A DNA stretch of 6,672 nucleotides from an uncultured Ignavibacteriales bacterium (lineage in GTDB: Bacteria > Bacteroidota > Ignavibacteria > Ignavibacteriales > Ignavibacteriaceae): NCBI GenBank assembly GCA_903915485.1, contig CAIWTC010000755.1:1-6672 (forward strand), given 5' to 3'. Both the position numbers and the translations under genes were made by a program. Under the pieces are notes generated by a model. It was given only the letters and a program-made list of their open reading frames with translations, had not been told where the DNA came from and searched no databases. Position 1 is the first letter of the stretch. Each line of letters opens with the position of its first letter. Shown one piece after another: positions 5,330 through 6,672 of the stretch.

Positions 5330-6672
5330 TGTGATTATCTCCGGTATCAGTAGAAAAAAAGTCCAAAATACTATTCATCATGTCTGCTCTTACTGATTCG
5401 CTGAGCAGTGTTTCAAATGGAAATCCTAAGGCAATCACTTTATGCTTTCCTTTAAAGCTGACTGCAGCAGGAATTTTATTATTTACATATTCTAATATAA
5501 CACTTGTATCCTTTAGAGGAGCAATTGCGCAGGGATTTTCTGTTTTATAAATATTTCCGGAAAAAGAACTGTTAAACTCAATGGGCACTACAATATTCCC
5601 GAAAAGCCCGTTCTTTGCTACCACAAATTTTTCGCCCGAGCATGAAGTTGTGCCTGCGGAAAAATGAAGACGGGTTGAAATAAATTTCTCTCTTGCAGAA
5701 ACTTGAGAACTATTCTCTCCTTGACTGTCCGCTATATACGAACCCGAAATTAAAACGGAAATATTTTTGGCAATCAGTGTAGTTAATTTGTTTGTGACAG
5801 CATCGGGGAGGACACCCATTGATTTCCATGGGGAAATATTTTTGATTAAGCTGTTCTCAGCCTTTTCTTCCCCATAAATCAAATCTATGGTTTTGAAACT
5901 GCCACAGTTTACACTGCCGGCAAAGGCTTCGTCTGAAGCGGAAGAAAAGGAATATCCCGAAGCGAGTATTGATGCTCCGTGAATATATGGATAATTAAAA
6001 GTGTTGCCTGCGATTACTTTTGCTGCGTAATTACTTGAACTAGCACCGTGCCCGGGATAATCGTTATCGACGAATAGCGAATCTTTAGAAAATAAATATT
6101 GCTCTCCTGTGAAGCTAACATCTTTCCCGTAAGCAACACCTTCATCTGCTTGATTCTGGAATCCCGAAATGTTATCGTTGTTAATCCATGCGGGTGAATC
6201 GGTGCGATGAAATCCGTTTACGATTAAAACATTTCCTTTGTTTTCTTTTGAGATGCCGACGCATAACTCCTCAGATGGAAAACTTTCTCCGCCATTATTT
6301 ACGGCGGATACTTTGAACCGGTAGATTTTATCTTGCACTAAATTTGTAAAGACAAATTTCGGAGAATTGCTTATAGTGCCGTTGTCAAAACCGCCGTTGT
6401 CTGAGGCCCTATAAACAATGTACTTATCGGGTGTTGCAGAAATTTCCAGCGGGTCGTTCTGTGGAAGCCATGTAAGAGTCGCGGACTTATCTTCGCCAAG
6501 AACAGCGGAGAAAGATACCGGCGGCAGGGGCTGAACGACTATTGTTTGTGAGTATGTGTTAGATAAATACCTTAATATTCCTTTGTATATACTTCTTGCC
6601 GCATAAAACTTAAATGAAGGTGTCTGTGCATAAAGCATATCATTAAAGTTCTGATGTGAGAATAGTTCAATA
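5319..6672 (-). CDS. C-terminal part of a secreted amidase/fibronectin III 'xanthan lyase'-type protein (5' end outside window)
   Basis: The frame is open to the right edge. Eleven codons before the Met at 6638 are in frame (IELFSHQNFND), so that Met is internal and at least 450 residues are visible. Counting from the first visible residue, about 1-38 resemble the tail of an N-acetylmuramoyl-L-alanine amidase domain (ARSIYKGILRYLS). About 48-140 form a fibronectin type III domain. About 147-440 match the C-terminal region of large Bacteroidota-type proteins that databases often name xanthan lyase: VNGFHR, then DNDYPGHGAS, AGNTFNYPYIHG, LISGSYIAD and ALGFPFE near the end. In that family the N-terminal part, not seen here, carries the signal peptide and enzyme domain. 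True lyase activity is not supported by anything visible. It is probably exported and acts on the cell wall. It overlaps the hydrolase gene by 11 bp and heads the operon seen here. Confidence 0.85.
   Translation of the reverse strand, partial: IELFSHQNFNDMLYAQTPSFKFYAARSIYKGILRYLSNTYSQTIVVQPLPPVSFSAVLGEDKSATLTWLPQNDPLEISATPDKYIVYRASDNGGFDNGTISNSPKFVFTNLVQDKIYRFKVSAVNNGGESFPSEELCVGISKENKGNVLIVNGFHRTDSPAWINNDNISGFQNQADEGVAYGKDVSFTGEQYLFSKDSLFVDNDYPGHGASSSNYAAKVIAGNTFNYPYIHGASILASGYSFSSASDEAFAGSVNCGSFKTIDLIYGEEKAENSLIKNISPWKSMGVLPDAVTNKLTTLIAKNISVLISGSYIADSQGENSSQVSAREKFISTRLHFSAGTTSCSGEKFVVAKNGLFGNIVVPIEFNSSFSGNIYKTENPCAIAPLKDTSVILEYVNNKIPAAVSFKGKHKVIALGFPFETLLSESVRADMMNSILDFFSTDTGDNHNAK
5339..5342 (-). 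promoter_or_regulatory. Shine-Dalgarno core (GGAG) for the alpha/beta hydrolase gene, inside the upstream gene
   Basis: GGAG on the minus strand lies 9 nt before the hydrolase ATG at 5329 and within the last codons of the overlapping upstream gene. It supports this start and coupled translation across the 11-bp overlap. Confidence 0.6.

Overview
The window is AT-rich and tightly packed, with seven complete or nearly complete protein genes plus one clipped gene at the left edge. It looks like a chromosomal segment from the Bacteroidota/Ignavibacteriota/Chlorobiota lineage. The evidence is a secreted protein whose signal peptide ends in S-Y-S before a Gln, and the C-terminal half of the large 'xanthan lyase'-annotated secreted family (amidase tail, fibronectin III, C-terminal domain) typical of that lineage. 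Variable Shine-Dalgarno strength also fits. The lineage call is an inference. I see no rRNA, tRNA, CRISPR array, transposase or phage gene.

Left block (1-762, minus strand): a 213-residue three-helix membrane protein of unknown function overlaps by 17 bp the start of a second, clipped membrane protein that runs off the left edge.

Middle block (948-2897): two divergent genes share a 66-bp gap. The minus-strand gene encodes a cytoplasmic C39-like papain-fold cysteine peptidase with a complete catalytic set and an extra C-terminal helical region. The plus-strand gene encodes an ATP-grasp ligase related to D-Ala-D-Ala ligase. Its ATP/Mg residues are kept, but several positions that hold the D-Ala substrates are changed. 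The pairing of a peptide-bond-forming enzyme with a peptide-bond-cutting enzyme is the best candidate here for an uncharacterised system. An 11-bp perfect-stem hairpin terminator (2930-2963) closes the ligase gene and also lies just past the end of the convergent gene.

Right block (2988-6672, minus strand): reading in the direction of transcription, the clipped amidase/FnIII secreted protein overlaps by 11 bp an alpha/beta hydrolase, which is followed after 21 bp by a DedA-family membrane protein. After a further 152 bp comes a secreted PEGA-like protein ending in Cys-Cys-Phe. The first three look like one operon with an envelope theme: a peptidoglycan amidase family and a DedA family that includes undecaprenyl-phosphate and phospholipid translocases. 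The gene at the right edge starts outside the window; the Met at 6638 is internal.
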